A DNA stretch of 64,000 nt from Alphaproteobacteria bacterium (GTDB lineage: Bacteria; Pseudomonadota; Alphaproteobacteria; Rickettsiales; JADKJE01): contig JADKJE010000002.1 of NCBI GenBank assembly GCA_016722515.1, forward strand, positions 310,001-374,000, read 5' to 3'. A program made the translations under genes and the position numbers. This document shows, piece after piece, positions 17,343 to 27,182 of the stretch. The notes beneath the pieces are model-generated. The model did not search any database. It saw only the letters and a list, made by a program, of their open reading frames with translations, and had not been told where the DNA came from. Positions within the stretch are counted from its first letter, which is position 1, and each line of letters begins with the position of its first letter.

Positions 17343-19070
17343 ATGGAAATAACAGGTCAGCAGTTAGTTCCCAATTTAACAACTGTACTTGGGCAGCGAT
17401 TAGTGCCCGTGCTTCCACTTTCGGTTTTAATGAATCAAATTCCTAAAGGTACACATTTAAATGCAGTGCTTACGCCCAATCCCGCGCAGAGTCAAACAAT
17501 AGCCCAAACGGTCAAAGGTGATTTTCTTCTTCCGTATGCCATTGCACAAAAAGCAGTAGCCAATATCCAATGGGTGGAAAATAGTCCGCTTGTCAGGGTG
17601 AGGTTGTCGCCACTTAATTTTGATCCTGCCACAATTAATCATGTTGAACAATCCATTGAAGCCGAAATAAATGCGAAACCAGCTGCATCCCCTTTGCTAC
17701 AAACGCCATCGTATACGACAGAGGTGACGCTTCGCAGTTTTCAACCAAAAGCCACGGATCCTTTGCAGGCTCAACCAGGTTTGCCAATAGATGATTTTAT
17801 ATTGGGAGTTGACGTTGGATCTGTCAGTGACGATAGTGTGCCACCAGCTAATGCTGGGGATCTTAAAGGCTATCGTTTGCATGCACAGGTGCTTTCGTTA
17901 GAAGAGATGAGTACGACGACTGCTCCACAACAGGTGATTGCTCAGCTGAAGGATGTAAATGTGGATATCATAGAATCATGGTTAGAGGCCACTATCAGCG
18001 ATAAGCATCATGAGCAGTTAATTCCAGAGCTTAACATTAATAAATCCCTGGCGCACGGGTTGCCAAAAGCTGGACTGGAATTTTTGTTTGCAGGGAATAT
18101 GAAGGCTGAGCTAAGCATTCAACCATATCCGTCGAATGTATTCTTAGGTGCTGGGGCTGAAGAAACAGATTCTACATTTGTGTTAGAAAACCCATTGAAA
18201 CAACATCCAGATGCCATGGTATTTTCAATTAGAACAACGGTGGGCACATTGGTTATTCCAGCGAACGCTTTTCCTCAGGACGAGGAGATCATTCTAAGTA
18301 TTACAGCGATTAGCCCTCCTGTGAGCCAGGCATTCGATGCGATGATGGAGCATCTTCCTTTGGGAAACAACGGCGATGTGAGGTGGATGTTATTTGAGCG
18401 GCTGCTTGAGGCGTTGTCCTCATTGCCGTCGACTGCAGAAACGAAGTCAGAAAAGGGGGGGCATTTAAAACTATCTTCGGCTTCTATCACCTCGTCGACT
18501 CAATTTCTTCAAGCGATCGTGAGTGGCTCGTTGGATGATTTTCTTACAACAGAGCAAAAGTCACATCTGCGATTAAACGGACATGCCGAATTATATGATA
18601 AGCTGCATCAGGAATTTCACGCTGTAAAAATGGTTTATGATCATTCATTGCTGTCACGCGACTGGCAAACGTTATTATTTCCGTGGCAACAAGGAAATGA
18701 AGTGTTGCAATTGCCCATGTTCATGAAAACCTATCCGGAAAAAAGAAAAAATTCGGAATCAGCCGAGGATGAGGGTAAAAAACAACGGTTTGTAGTCAAT
18801 GCCCATGTGCAGGATTTAGGTAAGATTCAATTTGATGGGTTGATTTCTGGCGACGAAAATCAAAAGCGTTTAGAATTAATTATCCGTAGTGAGAGTGAGA
18901 TCAGTTCGGCCATGCAACAGGATATAAAAGTGATTTTTGACCAACAATTAGTCAGCAGCCATTTGCGGGGAGATATCCGATTTAATAGAGTGACCTCACT
19001 GGTGGAGAATCCCCTTATTGAACAGGCTGAGTTCCATCGCGCGATTCAACACATGGATATTATTGCTTAG
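17343..19070 (+). CDS. Hypothetical protein, possible FliK-like hook-length protein
   Basis: 575 residues without signal peptide or membrane segment, rich in Q, P and S, low complexity in the N-terminal half. The C-terminal segment (about 475-560, RFVVNAHVQDLGKIQFDGLI and LELIIRSESEISSAMQQDIK) resembles the compact domain of FliK-like proteins, which measure flagellar hook length and switch export. The long disordered N-terminus and length also fit. The flagellar genes in this window are 44 kb away, so the assignment stays tentative. Its 3' end overlaps the end of the convergent M23 peptidase gene by 11 bp. Confidence 0.55.
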   Translation: MEITGQQLVPNLTTVLGQRLVPVLPLSVLMNQIPKGTHLNAVLTPNPAQSQTIAQTVKGDFLLPYAIAQKAVANIQWVENSPLVRVRLSPLNFDPATINHVEQSIEAEINAKPAASPLLQTPSYTTEVTLRSFQPKATDPLQAQPGLPIDDFILGVDVGSVSDDSVPPANAGDLKGYRLHAQVLSLEEMSTTTAPQQVIAQLKDVNVDIIESWLEATISDKHHEQLIPELNINKSLAHGLPKAGLEFLFAGNMKAELSIQPYPSNVFLGAGAEETDSTFVLENPLKQHPDAMVFSIRTTVGTLVIPANAFPQDEEIILSITAISPPVSQAFDAMMEHLPLGNNGDVRWMLFERLLEALSSLPSTAETKSEKGGHLKLSSASITSSTQFLQAIVSGSLDDFLTTEQKSHLRLNGHAELYDKLHQEFHAVKMVYDHSLLSRDWQTLLFPWQQGNEVLQLPMFMKTYPEKRKNSESAEDEGKKQRFVVNAHVQDLGKIQFDGLISGDENQKRLELIIRSESEISSAMQQDIKVIFDQQLVSSHLRGDIRFNRVTSLVENPLIEQAEFHRAIQHMDIIA

Positions 19071-20388
19071 ATGTTTTAGGCTCAGTTGCATTAGGGAGGG
19101 CCTCGGCCATATTGGACATACTGGGCAAAGAGGTGAGCAAGGTATGAATATGCTCACGATTATTTTCAAAACGTTTGAAATCTTTGCCAGCCAGGCGCAT
19201 TTGTGGCACAGCCTTGATTGATTTGGGATCAACAGGCTGAGAGAGGCGCAACAGTTCAAAATGCAGATGGGGGCCCGTGGATCTTCCGGTTGAGCCTACA
19301 TAGGCAATGACTTGCCCTTGCTTAACACGAACGCCATTAGTCACGTTTTTGGCAAAACGAGAAATATGGGCATAGGCTGTTGAAAATTCATTGTTATGCT
19401 TGATCTGTATATAATTACCATAACCACCATAGACTCCAATTTTGACGACCTTACCGTCGCCTGCGGCATAAATAGGCGTTCCAACCGGCGCACCAAAATC
19501 AACGCCTTTATGCATTTTTGTATAACCCAGTAATGGGTGCATGCGCATGCCAAAACCTGAGGTAATGCGGGCGCCGTTAATCGGGGTTCTTAAGATGGAT
19601 TTGCGAATGGAAAAGCCGTTTTCATTATAAAAACCTGATTCCTGTGGGGTTTGGAAATAATAATAATTCAGGGGTTTACCAGAGGCTAAACGTAATGACG
19701 AGTACATAATACTGCCATCTCGTACCCATTCCCCACTTTCGGTGTAGTAACGATCAAATAAAATCTCTAGTTTATCTCCGGGTTTAATGTCTCGCTGGAA
19801 ATCAACGTCATAACTATACGATTTAATAATTTCCATAAGGATATTAACAGGGATCCCGGCAGAAGTGCCCGCATTAAACAGGCTGTCTTTAATTTCGGCT
19901 ACGGCATGAAATGTCTTTTTAACAGTGGGCTCAATGGTGGTTGACGTTATAAAATCATCGGAATGGGTGCGCACAGTGGTGTGCTTAATTTGTGGGGTTT
20001 GAACGATGGTGAGGGAGCGTAACTCGTAACGTCGGGCTTTGCGGTCAATGTCATAACGGGTAATTTTGATTTCCTGACCGATTGAAAGTTGGGTAGGATC
20101 ATATTTGCTTTTTAGCGATTGAAGTGCGGCGTAGCTGTCTTCATCGCTGATGCCGGCATCTTTAAGGATAGAGCCAAAATTATCGCCATTTCGAACTTTG
20201 ACATCCAGCTGCTTAATGCCGCTGTTGGATGCAGCAACAGGTGCTTCAGCGCGATAAACAAAGGGGCGGGAAGAGAGATGCTTTGGTTGGCCTTGAGGGT
20301 TGTTGATATGAAATATACCAACCGTAACCAGGTAGAGAGCAACAAAAGCGACGACAAAAAATGCCTGTCTTTTAGGAATGATATTCAT
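19060..20388 (-). CDS. M23 family metallopeptidase, murein hydrolase
   Basis: About 442 residues from the ATG at 20388 (AGGTGG upstream; a GTG two codons earlier is possible). A membrane anchor (about 8-26) is followed by an OapA/LysM-like region (NGDNFGSILKDAGI, LSIGQEIKITRYD) and a C-terminal LytM domain with the zinc motifs HKGVDFGAPVGTPIYA (HxxxD) and GPHLHFE (HxH). Both zinc motifs are intact. The layout is that of MepM/YebA-type endopeptidases that cleave crosslinks to let the sacculus grow. Confidence 0.92.
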   Translation of the reverse strand: MNIIPKRQAFFVVAFVALYLVTVGIFHINNPQGQPKHLSSRPFVYRAEAPVAASNSGIKQLDVKVRNGDNFGSILKDAGISDEDSYAALQSLKSKYDPTQLSIGQEIKITRYDIDRKARRYELRSLTIVQTPQIKHTTVRTHSDDFITSTTIEPTVKKTFHAVAEIKDSLFNAGTSAGIPVNILMEIIKSYSYDVDFQRDIKPGDKLEILFDRYYTESGEWVRDGSIMYSSLRLASGKPLNYYYFQTPQESGFYNENGFSIRKSILRTPINGARITSGFGMRMHPLLGYTKMHKGVDFGAPVGTPIYAAGDGKVVKIGVYGGYGNYIQIKHNNEFSTAYAHISRFAKNVTNGVRVKQGQVIAYVGSTGRSTGPHLHFELLRLSQPVDPKSIKAVPQMRLAGKDFKRFENNREHIHTLLTSLPSMSNMAEALPNATEPKTSKQ

Positions 20389-20643
20389 TACCACCTACTT
20401 TGGTTTAGCGAAGGCTGTGGCATGAGTTATACTTGTGTTTACCTGGATTTCCTCATGGCATCAAGGCGAAACGGACAAAAGTAACTCAATGTGAGCAGTA
20501 ATTATACATTTTAATTATAATAATGCAATCTTTAAATGCACCTTTATCAATGTGGTTGTTTTTTGTTTATCTTTGCTGGGTTCTGTGGTACAGTGACTGT
20601 TTGGTATGGGTTAACAATTTATTAACGCCGAGGCTCTAACGTA

Positions 20644-21144
20644 ATGATGAATGCTTTTTCTTTGAATGATCATGTTGTATATCCCACCCACGGAGTCGGT
20701 GTAGTAACCTCAAAAATTGCTCAAGTAGTTGGTGGTATTTCTGTTGATGTACTTGTTATATCTTTTCCCCAAGACAAAATGACGGTTCATGTTCCTGTTA
20801 AAAACATTATTGCTGCAGGTTTACGTAAATTAAGTACTAAAAAAGAATTGCAGGAGGCCCTGGCCGTCCTTAAAACAAGGCCAACCAATCATCGTGGCAT
20901 GTGGAGTCGCAGAGCCCAATTGTTTGAGTCGCTTATTAACTCAGGTAATTTATCATCGCTGGCTACTGTTGTCCGTGATCTTCATCGTAATATTGAAAAT
21001 CCAGATTGTTCTTATAGCGAACGTCAAATTTATGATTCTGCTTTCAAGCGTTTTATTGATGAGCTTTCTGCTATTGAATCGCTAAATCGTGATCAGGCTA
21101 AGCTTTTGGTTTTCGATATACTCAAAATAAAACAAGCCGCTTAA
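20644..21144 (+). CDS. carD: CarD family transcriptional regulator
   Basis: 166 residues. The N-terminal CarD/TRCF RNA-polymerase-interaction domain starts FSLNDHVVYPTHGVGVVTSK, followed by the helical DNA-binding domain with RPTNHRGMWSRRAQLFESLI. CarD binds the RNA polymerase beta subunit at the promoter fork and stabilises open complexes. Alphaproteobacterial CarD is a compact, nearly invariant protein of this length. It stands alone; the 3' spacer to the next gene (about 230 bases) shows no clear terminator. Confidence 0.93.
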   Translation: MMNAFSLNDHVVYPTHGVGVVTSKIAQVVGGISVDVLVISFPQDKMTVHVPVKNIIAAGLRKLSTKKELQEALAVLKTRPTNHRGMWSRRAQLFESLINSGNLSSLATVVRDLHRNIENPDCSYSERQIYDSAFKRFIDELSAIESLNRDQAKLLVFDILKIKQAA

Positions 21145-21375
21145 TTCGCCTTTGGCTCGTCTCCTTACGTTTTGAAAAGAGTCTGAAAATCCGGGTAATG
21201 GAAGAAAGACACATTTGTGATCAGCGCTATTTTTAGTGTTCAAACGAGTGCGTAATCCCGGTTTTTGAATTAATTCTCATATTATTTCCATGTTTTTAAC
21301 TTTCCTATAGAAATTTTTAATAATCTCACTATAAGTTATGATATGCCCTTTTTGGGCCAGATTAAGGATCCTTAT

Positions 21376-24300
21376 ATGGAAAACGCGAGCACTGAAATAG
21401 ATGTGAGGTCGGCCGATATGCCTAAAGTTGTCTACAAAGAAACAGCGAAAATTATTAAAGCTATTACGGATAAAGGTCCCAAAGGTGCCCCGGCATTGCT
21501 TAAGGGCTTTATAGAACAGCTCTTTCATCAGGTCAGTGGTGAGGATTTGGCGGCTTATTCTTACGATGATCTATTCAAAATTTCTGAATCACTGTACGAG
21601 TTTTCGTCTAAACGGAAGGTGGGTGCATCTAAAATCAGAATTTATAATCCTAAAACAGAAGAGAATGGCTGGACATCCCATTACACGATTATCGAGATGG
21701 TCAATGATGATATGCCTTTTATCATTGATTCAGTATCAAGCGCTCTTAACCGGTTAGGATACCAGGTCTATCTTTTGATTCACCCCGTGTTGTCTATTAA
21801 AAGGGATACCAAAGGTGAGATCAAAGGATTGCTGCCTTATAACTCCAAAGGTGAGGAGGTTAAGCGTGAATCAGTTGTTCACATTCAGATCACCTACCTT
21901 TCCGATAAAAAATACCATAAGCTACTCGAGAGCATGTTGCATGAAGTCCTTACGAAAACGCGTTTTGCGGTTGAGGATTGGAAGCATATGCTAAAACAGC
22001 TTGATAGAGAAATTCTTGAATTATCCTATCTTCCTGAAAAAATTGAAAAGTCTGAAGTAGAGGAAGTGGAAGCTTTCTTGATGTGGGCACGTGATAATAA
22101 TTTTACCTTTTTAGGCAGTGTTGAGTATGAATTCGTCGATGAGAAAGGTCAGGATTGTTTGAGGATTTTGCCAGGATCAGAGCTTGGTGTGTATCGTTAC
22201 AAGGATGCTACCTCTGAGCCCGTTGGCTTACAAGCCTTACCTCCTGAAGTTCTCCATTTCGTAAAAAATGAGGAATTGATCGAGATCACCAAATCAAACC
22301 GCCTTTCGCAAGTGCATCGTAACGTCTATATGGATGTTATTGGGATAAAGCGTTTCGATCAACAGGGGAACGTGGTCGGAGAGCATCGCTTTTTGGGCTT
22401 GTTTACTTCCAGGGTGTACTTCCAAAGTGCCAGCCTTATTCCCTTAATTCGTAAGAAAATTCAAAAAGTGATTAGCAAAGCCGGCTTTGCTTCTGAGGGG
22501 CATAGTGGTAAAGAGGTTGTTGCTGTACTTGAAGCGTTTCCTCGGGATGAATTGCTGCAGATATCTGTGGATGATCTTTACGAAACCTGTGTGGGTATTA
22601 TTGCCCTTGAAATCAGGCCAAGAATACGTCTGTTCGTTCGTAAAGACCGTTTTGAACGTTTTATGAGCTGCATTATCTTTGTTCCCCGAGATCGTGTGTC
22701 TACTTCGTTGCAAAACGAGTTTGAGACAATCCTTACGAAGGCCTTTAGTGGGACGGTTGCCAATCGCTATACACAAATATCTGATTCCAAAATGGCGCGT
22801 TTACAGATTATTGTGAAAACAGACCCTGGTGCGATACCTAAATATGATATCAATAGTCTTGAAGCCAAGTTGGTAGAGGCCGCTTTTTCATGGAATGATT
22901 CGTTGCATGATGAGTTAGTTGCGCGAATGGATGAAAGTGTCGGCGATAGTTTATACCGCAAATATGCGAATGCGTTTCCGGCTGGGTATAAAAACAAATT
23001 TGCTCCCAAATGCGGCTTTTATGATATTGAACCCATCGAGCAAGCGCTCAAAGAGAAGAAAACGGTATTCAATCTTTACGAAAGTTCAGATGACGATAAA
23101 AAAATTGTGCATCTCAAAATATTTAATCCTGATCAACAGCTAGTCTTGTCTGATATTATGCCTAAGCTTGAGAATATGGGATTGCGAGCGATTGATTCCC
23201 AAAGTTTTCCAGTTAATTTTGATGATGCAGGCAGAGCCATTTGGGTCCATCACTACCGCTTGACGTTGGGAGAAGGCAATAAACAACCGCTGGTGCAAAT
23301 TAAGCAAAAATTTGAGGAAGCACTTTTCCGGATTTGGTCGGGAGAGGCAGATGATGATGCCTATAATAAACTTATCCTCATTGCGGGATTTAACTACCGT
23401 GAAGTAATGTTAATAAGAGCCTATGCCCGTTATTTAAGGCAAATCCGCTTCCATTATAGTCAGGAACTGATTGAGCTAGCACTTGCGAAATATCCTGAGG
23501 TGTCTCGCCTTATTCGTGATTTATTCGTTCAGCGATTTGAATTAAATGGCAAGGAACCAAAAGCAGCGAAAACATCGGATAAATCGGCCTCTATTCAAAA
23601 AAGCATCGAGGAAGAATTGCAACGAGTGACGAATATTGCTGAGGATATCATTTTGCGTCGATTCGTTGCTTTGGTTAAAGCAACGTTGAGGACCAATTAT
23701 TACCAGGTTGCCGAATCGGGCGGTCCAAAGGATTATATTTCCTTCAAGGTTCGTTCAGAAATGGTTCCGGACATGCCATTGCCTAAACCATATGCCGAAA
23801 TATTTGTCTATTCGTCTCGGGTAGAAGGTATTCATTTGCGTGGTGGTAAAGTGGCTCGTGGTGGTATTCGCTGGTCGGACCGTCCAGAAGATTTTCGTAC
23901 AGAAATTCTGGGATTGGTTAAGGCTCAGATGGTTAAAAACGTGGTCATCGTGCCAGTTGGCTCCAAGGGTGGGTTTGTTGTTAAAAAACCACCCGTGGGT
24001 GGAACGCGTGAACAGGCTCTTGCTGAAGGGATTGCTTGCTATAAAACCTTCCTTTCTGGGTTGTTAGATCTTACGGATAATATCGTGTCAGGCAACGTGG
24101 TGCATCCTAAGCAGGTAACTCGTTATGATGACGATGATCCGTATTTAGTCGTAGCGGCTGACAAAGGCACGGCAACTTTCTCTGATATTGCCAATGCTGT
24201 ATCAGAACATTATGGATTCTGGCTGGGGGATGCTTTTGCATCGGGTGGTTCTGCTGGCTATGATCATAAGAAAATGGGTATTACGGCTCGAGGTGGTTGG

Positions 24301-26259
24301 GTATCGGTTGAGCGGCATTTCCATGAAATGGGTAAAAATATCGCTCAGGAAGATTTCACTACCGTGGGAATCGGCGATATGGCCGGAGATGTTTTTGGCA
24401 ATGGTATGCTCTTGTCTAACCATATTAAATTACTAGCAGCCTTTAACCATATCCATATTTTCATTGACCCTAATCCCAATGCAGCGATATCGTTTGAAGA
24501 ACGTAAACGCTTATTTGAAAAACCACGTTCGTCGTGGATGGATTACGATCCTAAGCTTATTTCTAAGGGGGGCGGCATTTTCGAGCGCTCCAGTAAATTG
24601 ATTAAGCTCTCTAGCGAAGCTCAGGAAGCACTTGATTTTCATCGTGCAGAATGCACGCCCGATGAGCTGATTAGGGCTATCTTGCTGGCGCCAGCTGAAC
24701 TTATGTGGAACGGAGGTATTGGAACCTACGTCAAATCGAAAACCGAAACCAACGAACAAGTCGGTGACAAAGCCAATGATGCTTTCAGGGTCAATGGCAG
24801 TGAGTTACGCTGTAAAGTCGTGGGTGAAGGCGGAAATTTGGGATGCACCCAATTAGGGCGTATTGAATATGCACGTGCTGGCGGGCGTATCAACACCGAT
24901 GCGATGGATAATTCGGCCGGTGTGGATTGTTCCGACCATGAGGTGAATATCAAAATTGCCATGACGGCAATTGCCGAAAACCATAATATGTCGTTAGAAG
25001 CACGTAACAAGTTTTTGGCGGATATGACGGATGATGTCGGAATGCTGGTTTTGCGCGACAATTACTTACAAACGCAGGCGGTGACTATCGCTATGAGCCA
25101 GGGGCCAACCAGCCTTGAGCTGCATGATCGTTTTATGACTCGGTTGGAGCAGTCGTCATTATTAAATCGTTCCATTGAATTCTTGCCTGATAGTGAAGCG
25201 GTTACCAAGTTAAGATCAGAAGGCAAGATGTCACTAACACGTCCAGAGCTCTGCGTATTGCTTGCGTATAGCAAGTTAAATCTTTACACCGAGATCCTTG
25301 ATTCTCATGTACCGGACAGTACGTATTTTAATGGCGAATTCCTTGATTATTTCCCATCCTTATTACGCAAGAAATATACAGCGGAATTGATGAACCATCA
25401 GTTAAAACGCGAAATTATCGCAACGATCATCACCAATGATTTTGTTAACCGGATGGGCAGCAGTTTTTATAACCAGGTGGTTGAAGATACCAGTTTGAAA
25501 GCGTGTGATACGGCACGTGCCTATGTTGCTGCGCGTGATATCTATCAGCTTCCAAAAATTTGGGATGAGCTTGAGAAACTAGATGGTAAGGTCTCCGTAG
25601 ATGAATTATCCAATATTCATTGGGAACTGAGGAATCTTCTGGAACGGGTCATTTTCTGGTTATTAAGAAATTATACCCAGCCGCTTGATATCGAAGCTGT
25701 TGTGAATCAATATAAAGACGGTGTTCAACAATTAGTGGATTGCCTCGAAAACATCTTGGCACCGGTTGCCAAAAATGCATTTGATGCGCGGTGCACCCGC
25801 TATGTTGATGCTGGTATTCCTAAAGCGCTAGCTTCGCATATCGCAAAATTGGTGGCGCTCCCATCCGCATGCGATATTGTCAAAGCAGCGCAAGCTGGTA
25901 AAGAAGCTCCTGGTCTCGTTGGCGAAATTTATTTCCTATTGGGGACTAAACTGCATATTGGCTGGTTACGTTCGCAGATGAATAATTTGCCACTGGGTAA
26001 TTATTGGGAAAGATTATCGCTTAAGACCATTATTGGCGATCTGTATATCCAACAGATGCGTTTGACATCATCGGTTCTTGCGCATTGCAAAAAGCAACAG
26101 AGTGCAGCCATTGCGCTCAATGCCTGGTGGAACGAATATGTCAAAGAGCTGGAACGCTATGAGCGTTTTATTGTGGATATACAGTCGCAAAGCAAACTTG
26201 ACTTCCCCGTATTGCTTATAGCGGTGAAACGGGTTGAGTCTTTGGCGGCGATTGGTTAG
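21376..26259 (+). CDS. NAD-specific glutamate dehydrogenase, large type
   Basis: About 1627 residues from the ATG at 21376, which has AAGGA seven bases upstream; the frame is open from 21343. This is the 180-kDa class of NAD-GDH: long ACT-like N-terminal regions (DDMPFIIDSVSSALNRLGYQ), then the catalytic domain with RGGIRWSDRPEDFRTEILGL and the substrate lysine region VPVGSKGGFVVKKP, the NAD-binding region VGIGDMAGDVFGNGML, and a helical C-terminus. It converts glutamate to 2-oxoglutarate and ammonia for amino-acid catabolism. The gene is monocistronic. Confidence 0.96.
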   Translation: MENASTEIDVRSADMPKVVYKETAKIIKAITDKGPKGAPALLKGFIEQLFHQVSGEDLAAYSYDDLFKISESLYEFSSKRKVGASKIRIYNPKTEENGWTSHYTIIEMVNDDMPFIIDSVSSALNRLGYQVYLLIHPVLSIKRDTKGEIKGLLPYNSKGEEVKRESVVHIQITYLSDKKYHKLLESMLHEVLTKTRFAVEDWKHMLKQLDREILELSYLPEKIEKSEVEEVEAFLMWARDNNFTFLGSVEYEFVDEKGQDCLRILPGSELGVYRYKDATSEPVGLQALPPEVLHFVKNEELIEITKSNRLSQVHRNVYMDVIGIKRFDQQGNVVGEHRFLGLFTSRVYFQSASLIPLIRKKIQKVISKAGFASEGHSGKEVVAVLEAFPRDELLQISVDDLYETCVGIIALEIRPRIRLFVRKDRFERFMSCIIFVPRDRVSTSLQNEFETILTKAFSGTVANRYTQISDSKMARLQIIVKTDPGAIPKYDINSLEAKLVEAAFSWNDSLHDELVARMDESVGDSLYRKYANAFPAGYKNKFAPKCGFYDIEPIEQALKEKKTVFNLYESSDDDKKIVHLKIFNPDQQLVLSDIMPKLENMGLRAIDSQSFPVNFDDAGRAIWVHHYRLTLGEGNKQPLVQIKQKFEEALFRIWSGEADDDAYNKLILIAGFNYREVMLIRAYARYLRQIRFHYSQELIELALAKYPEVSRLIRDLFVQRFELNGKEPKAAKTSDKSASIQKSIEEELQRVTNIAEDIILRRFVALVKATLRTNYYQVAESGGPKDYISFKVRSEMVPDMPLPKPYAEIFVYSSRVEGIHLRGGKVARGGIRWSDRPEDFRTEILGLVKAQMVKNVVIVPVGSKGGFVVKKPPVGGTREQALAEGIACYKTFLSGLLDLTDNIVSGNVVHPKQVTRYDDDDPYLVVAADKGTATFSDIANAVSEHYGFWLGDAFASGGSAGYDHKKMGITARGGWVSVERHFHEMGKNIAQEDFTTVGIGDMAGDVFGNGMLLSNHIKLLAAFNHIHIFIDPNPNAAISFEERKRLFEKPRSSWMDYDPKLISKGGGIFERSSKLIKLSSEAQEALDFHRAECTPDELIRAILLAPAELMWNGGIGTYVKSKTETNEQVGDKANDAFRVNGSELRCKVVGEGGNLGCTQLGRIEYARAGGRINTDAMDNSAGVDCSDHEVNIKIAMTAIAENHNMSLEARNKFLADMTDDVGMLVLRDNYLQTQAVTIAMSQGPTSLELHDRFMTRLEQSSLLNRSIEFLPDSEAVTKLRSEGKMSLTRPELCVLLAYSKLNLYTEILDSHVPDSTYFNGEFLDYFPSLLRKKYTAELMNHQLKREIIATIITNDFVNRMGSSFYNQVVEDTSLKACDTARAYVAARDIYQLPKIWDELEKLDGKVSVDELSNIHWELRNLLERVIFWLLRNYTQPLDIEAVVNQYKDGVQQLVDCLENILAPVAKNAFDARCTRYVDAGIPKALASHIAKLVALPSACDIVKAAQAGKEAPGLVGEIYFLLGTKLHIGWLRSQMNNLPLGNYWERLSLKTIIGDLYIQQMRLTSSVLAHCKKQQSAAIALNAWWNEYVKELERYERFIVDIQSQSKLDFPVLLIAVKRVESLAAIG

Positions 26260-26270
26260 AATCTTTAATG

Positions 26271-26300
26271 CATCCTCTCCTCTATTGGGAAGAGGGGATG
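26271..26300. other. Hairpin downstream of the glutamate dehydrogenase gene
   Basis: CATCCTCTC at 26271-26279 can pair with GAGGGGATG at 26292-26300 (one G-T wobble). It sits 12 bases after the gdh stop and could limit read-through, but there is no T-tract after it, so it is not a standard intrinsic terminator. Confidence 0.4.
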
Positions 26301-26396
26301 CCAAAAGGTGGGTGGTGTGAAAGCAACAAAGCACTGCGCTTGCCTGCCACCATCGCAGATTTATACCGATCTGTGCTGAAATAGTAGAAATGCCCT

Positions 26397-27182
26397 ATGA
26401 ATGAACCACAAAGCGAATTAATGGAGGCGCCGTTACTGGCGCATTTTGCCGAACTCAGGCGCAGGGTCGTCCTCTGCGCGGGTTTGTTCCTTGCTTTGTT
26501 TTGCGCAGCATATTTTTATGCCGAAGACATTTATCAGTTTTTATTAGTGCCACTTGCTGATGTATTAAAAGGGGAGGATCGCCGATTGATCTATACGGCA
26601 CTGACCGAAGCATTCATGACCTACATGAAAGTCTCTTTCTTTGCGGCTTTGTTTTTAACGTTTCCGATTATGGCTAATCAGATTTACCGTTTCATAGCGC
26701 CTGGGCTCTATAAGCATGAAAAGCAATTGGTAATGCCATTCTTCGTTGCGGTGCCTGCTCTCTTTTTTATGGGTGCGGCATTTGCTTACTATGTGCTTAT
26801 TCCGTTTGCATGGAAATTCTTTGTTGGATTTGAAACCTTGGGAGGATCGGGGCATTTAGCAATTCAGCTGGAAGCCAGGATCAGTGATTATCTGGATTTA
26901 GTGATGCAGCTGGTGATGGCATTTGGAGTAGCATTTCAAATGCCTGTATTGCTTGTGGCCTTGATTGCAGCCGGTTTAATCTCATCGCAGTCTTTGGCTA
27001 AAAAACGTAGGATTGCTATCGTCATTATCTTTATCATTGGTGCTATATTGACTCCTCCAGATGTTTTGAGTCAAATTTCACTTTCCTTACCGTTATGCTT
27101 CTTGTACGAATGTTCTATATGGACTGGTAAACTTATTGAAAGGAGGAAACTGCGTTATGCTCGACATTCAGTGGATACGTGA
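26397..27182 (+). CDS. tatC: Twin-arginine translocase subunit TatC
   Basis: 261 residues, six membrane helices. The N-terminal LLAHFAELRRRVVLCAGLF is the conserved TatC signature that helps recognise the RR signal peptide, followed by the conserved loop around LTEAFMTYMKVSFFAALFL and FPIMANQIYRFIAPGLYKHEK. TatC is the receptor of the folded-protein export pore. tatA and tatB, normally directly upstream, are missing from the 137-base spacer, so they must be elsewhere. The 3' end overlaps serS by 26 bases. Confidence 0.95.
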   Translation: MNEPQSELMEAPLLAHFAELRRRVVLCAGLFLALFCAAYFYAEDIYQFLLVPLADVLKGEDRRLIYTALTEAFMTYMKVSFFAALFLTFPIMANQIYRFIAPGLYKHEKQLVMPFFVAVPALFFMGAAFAYYVLIPFAWKFFVGFETLGGSGHLAIQLEARISDYLDLVMQLVMAFGVAFQMPVLLVALIAAGLISSQSLAKKRRIAIVIIFIIGAILTPPDVLSQISLSLPLCFLYECSIWTGKLIERRKLRYARHSVDT

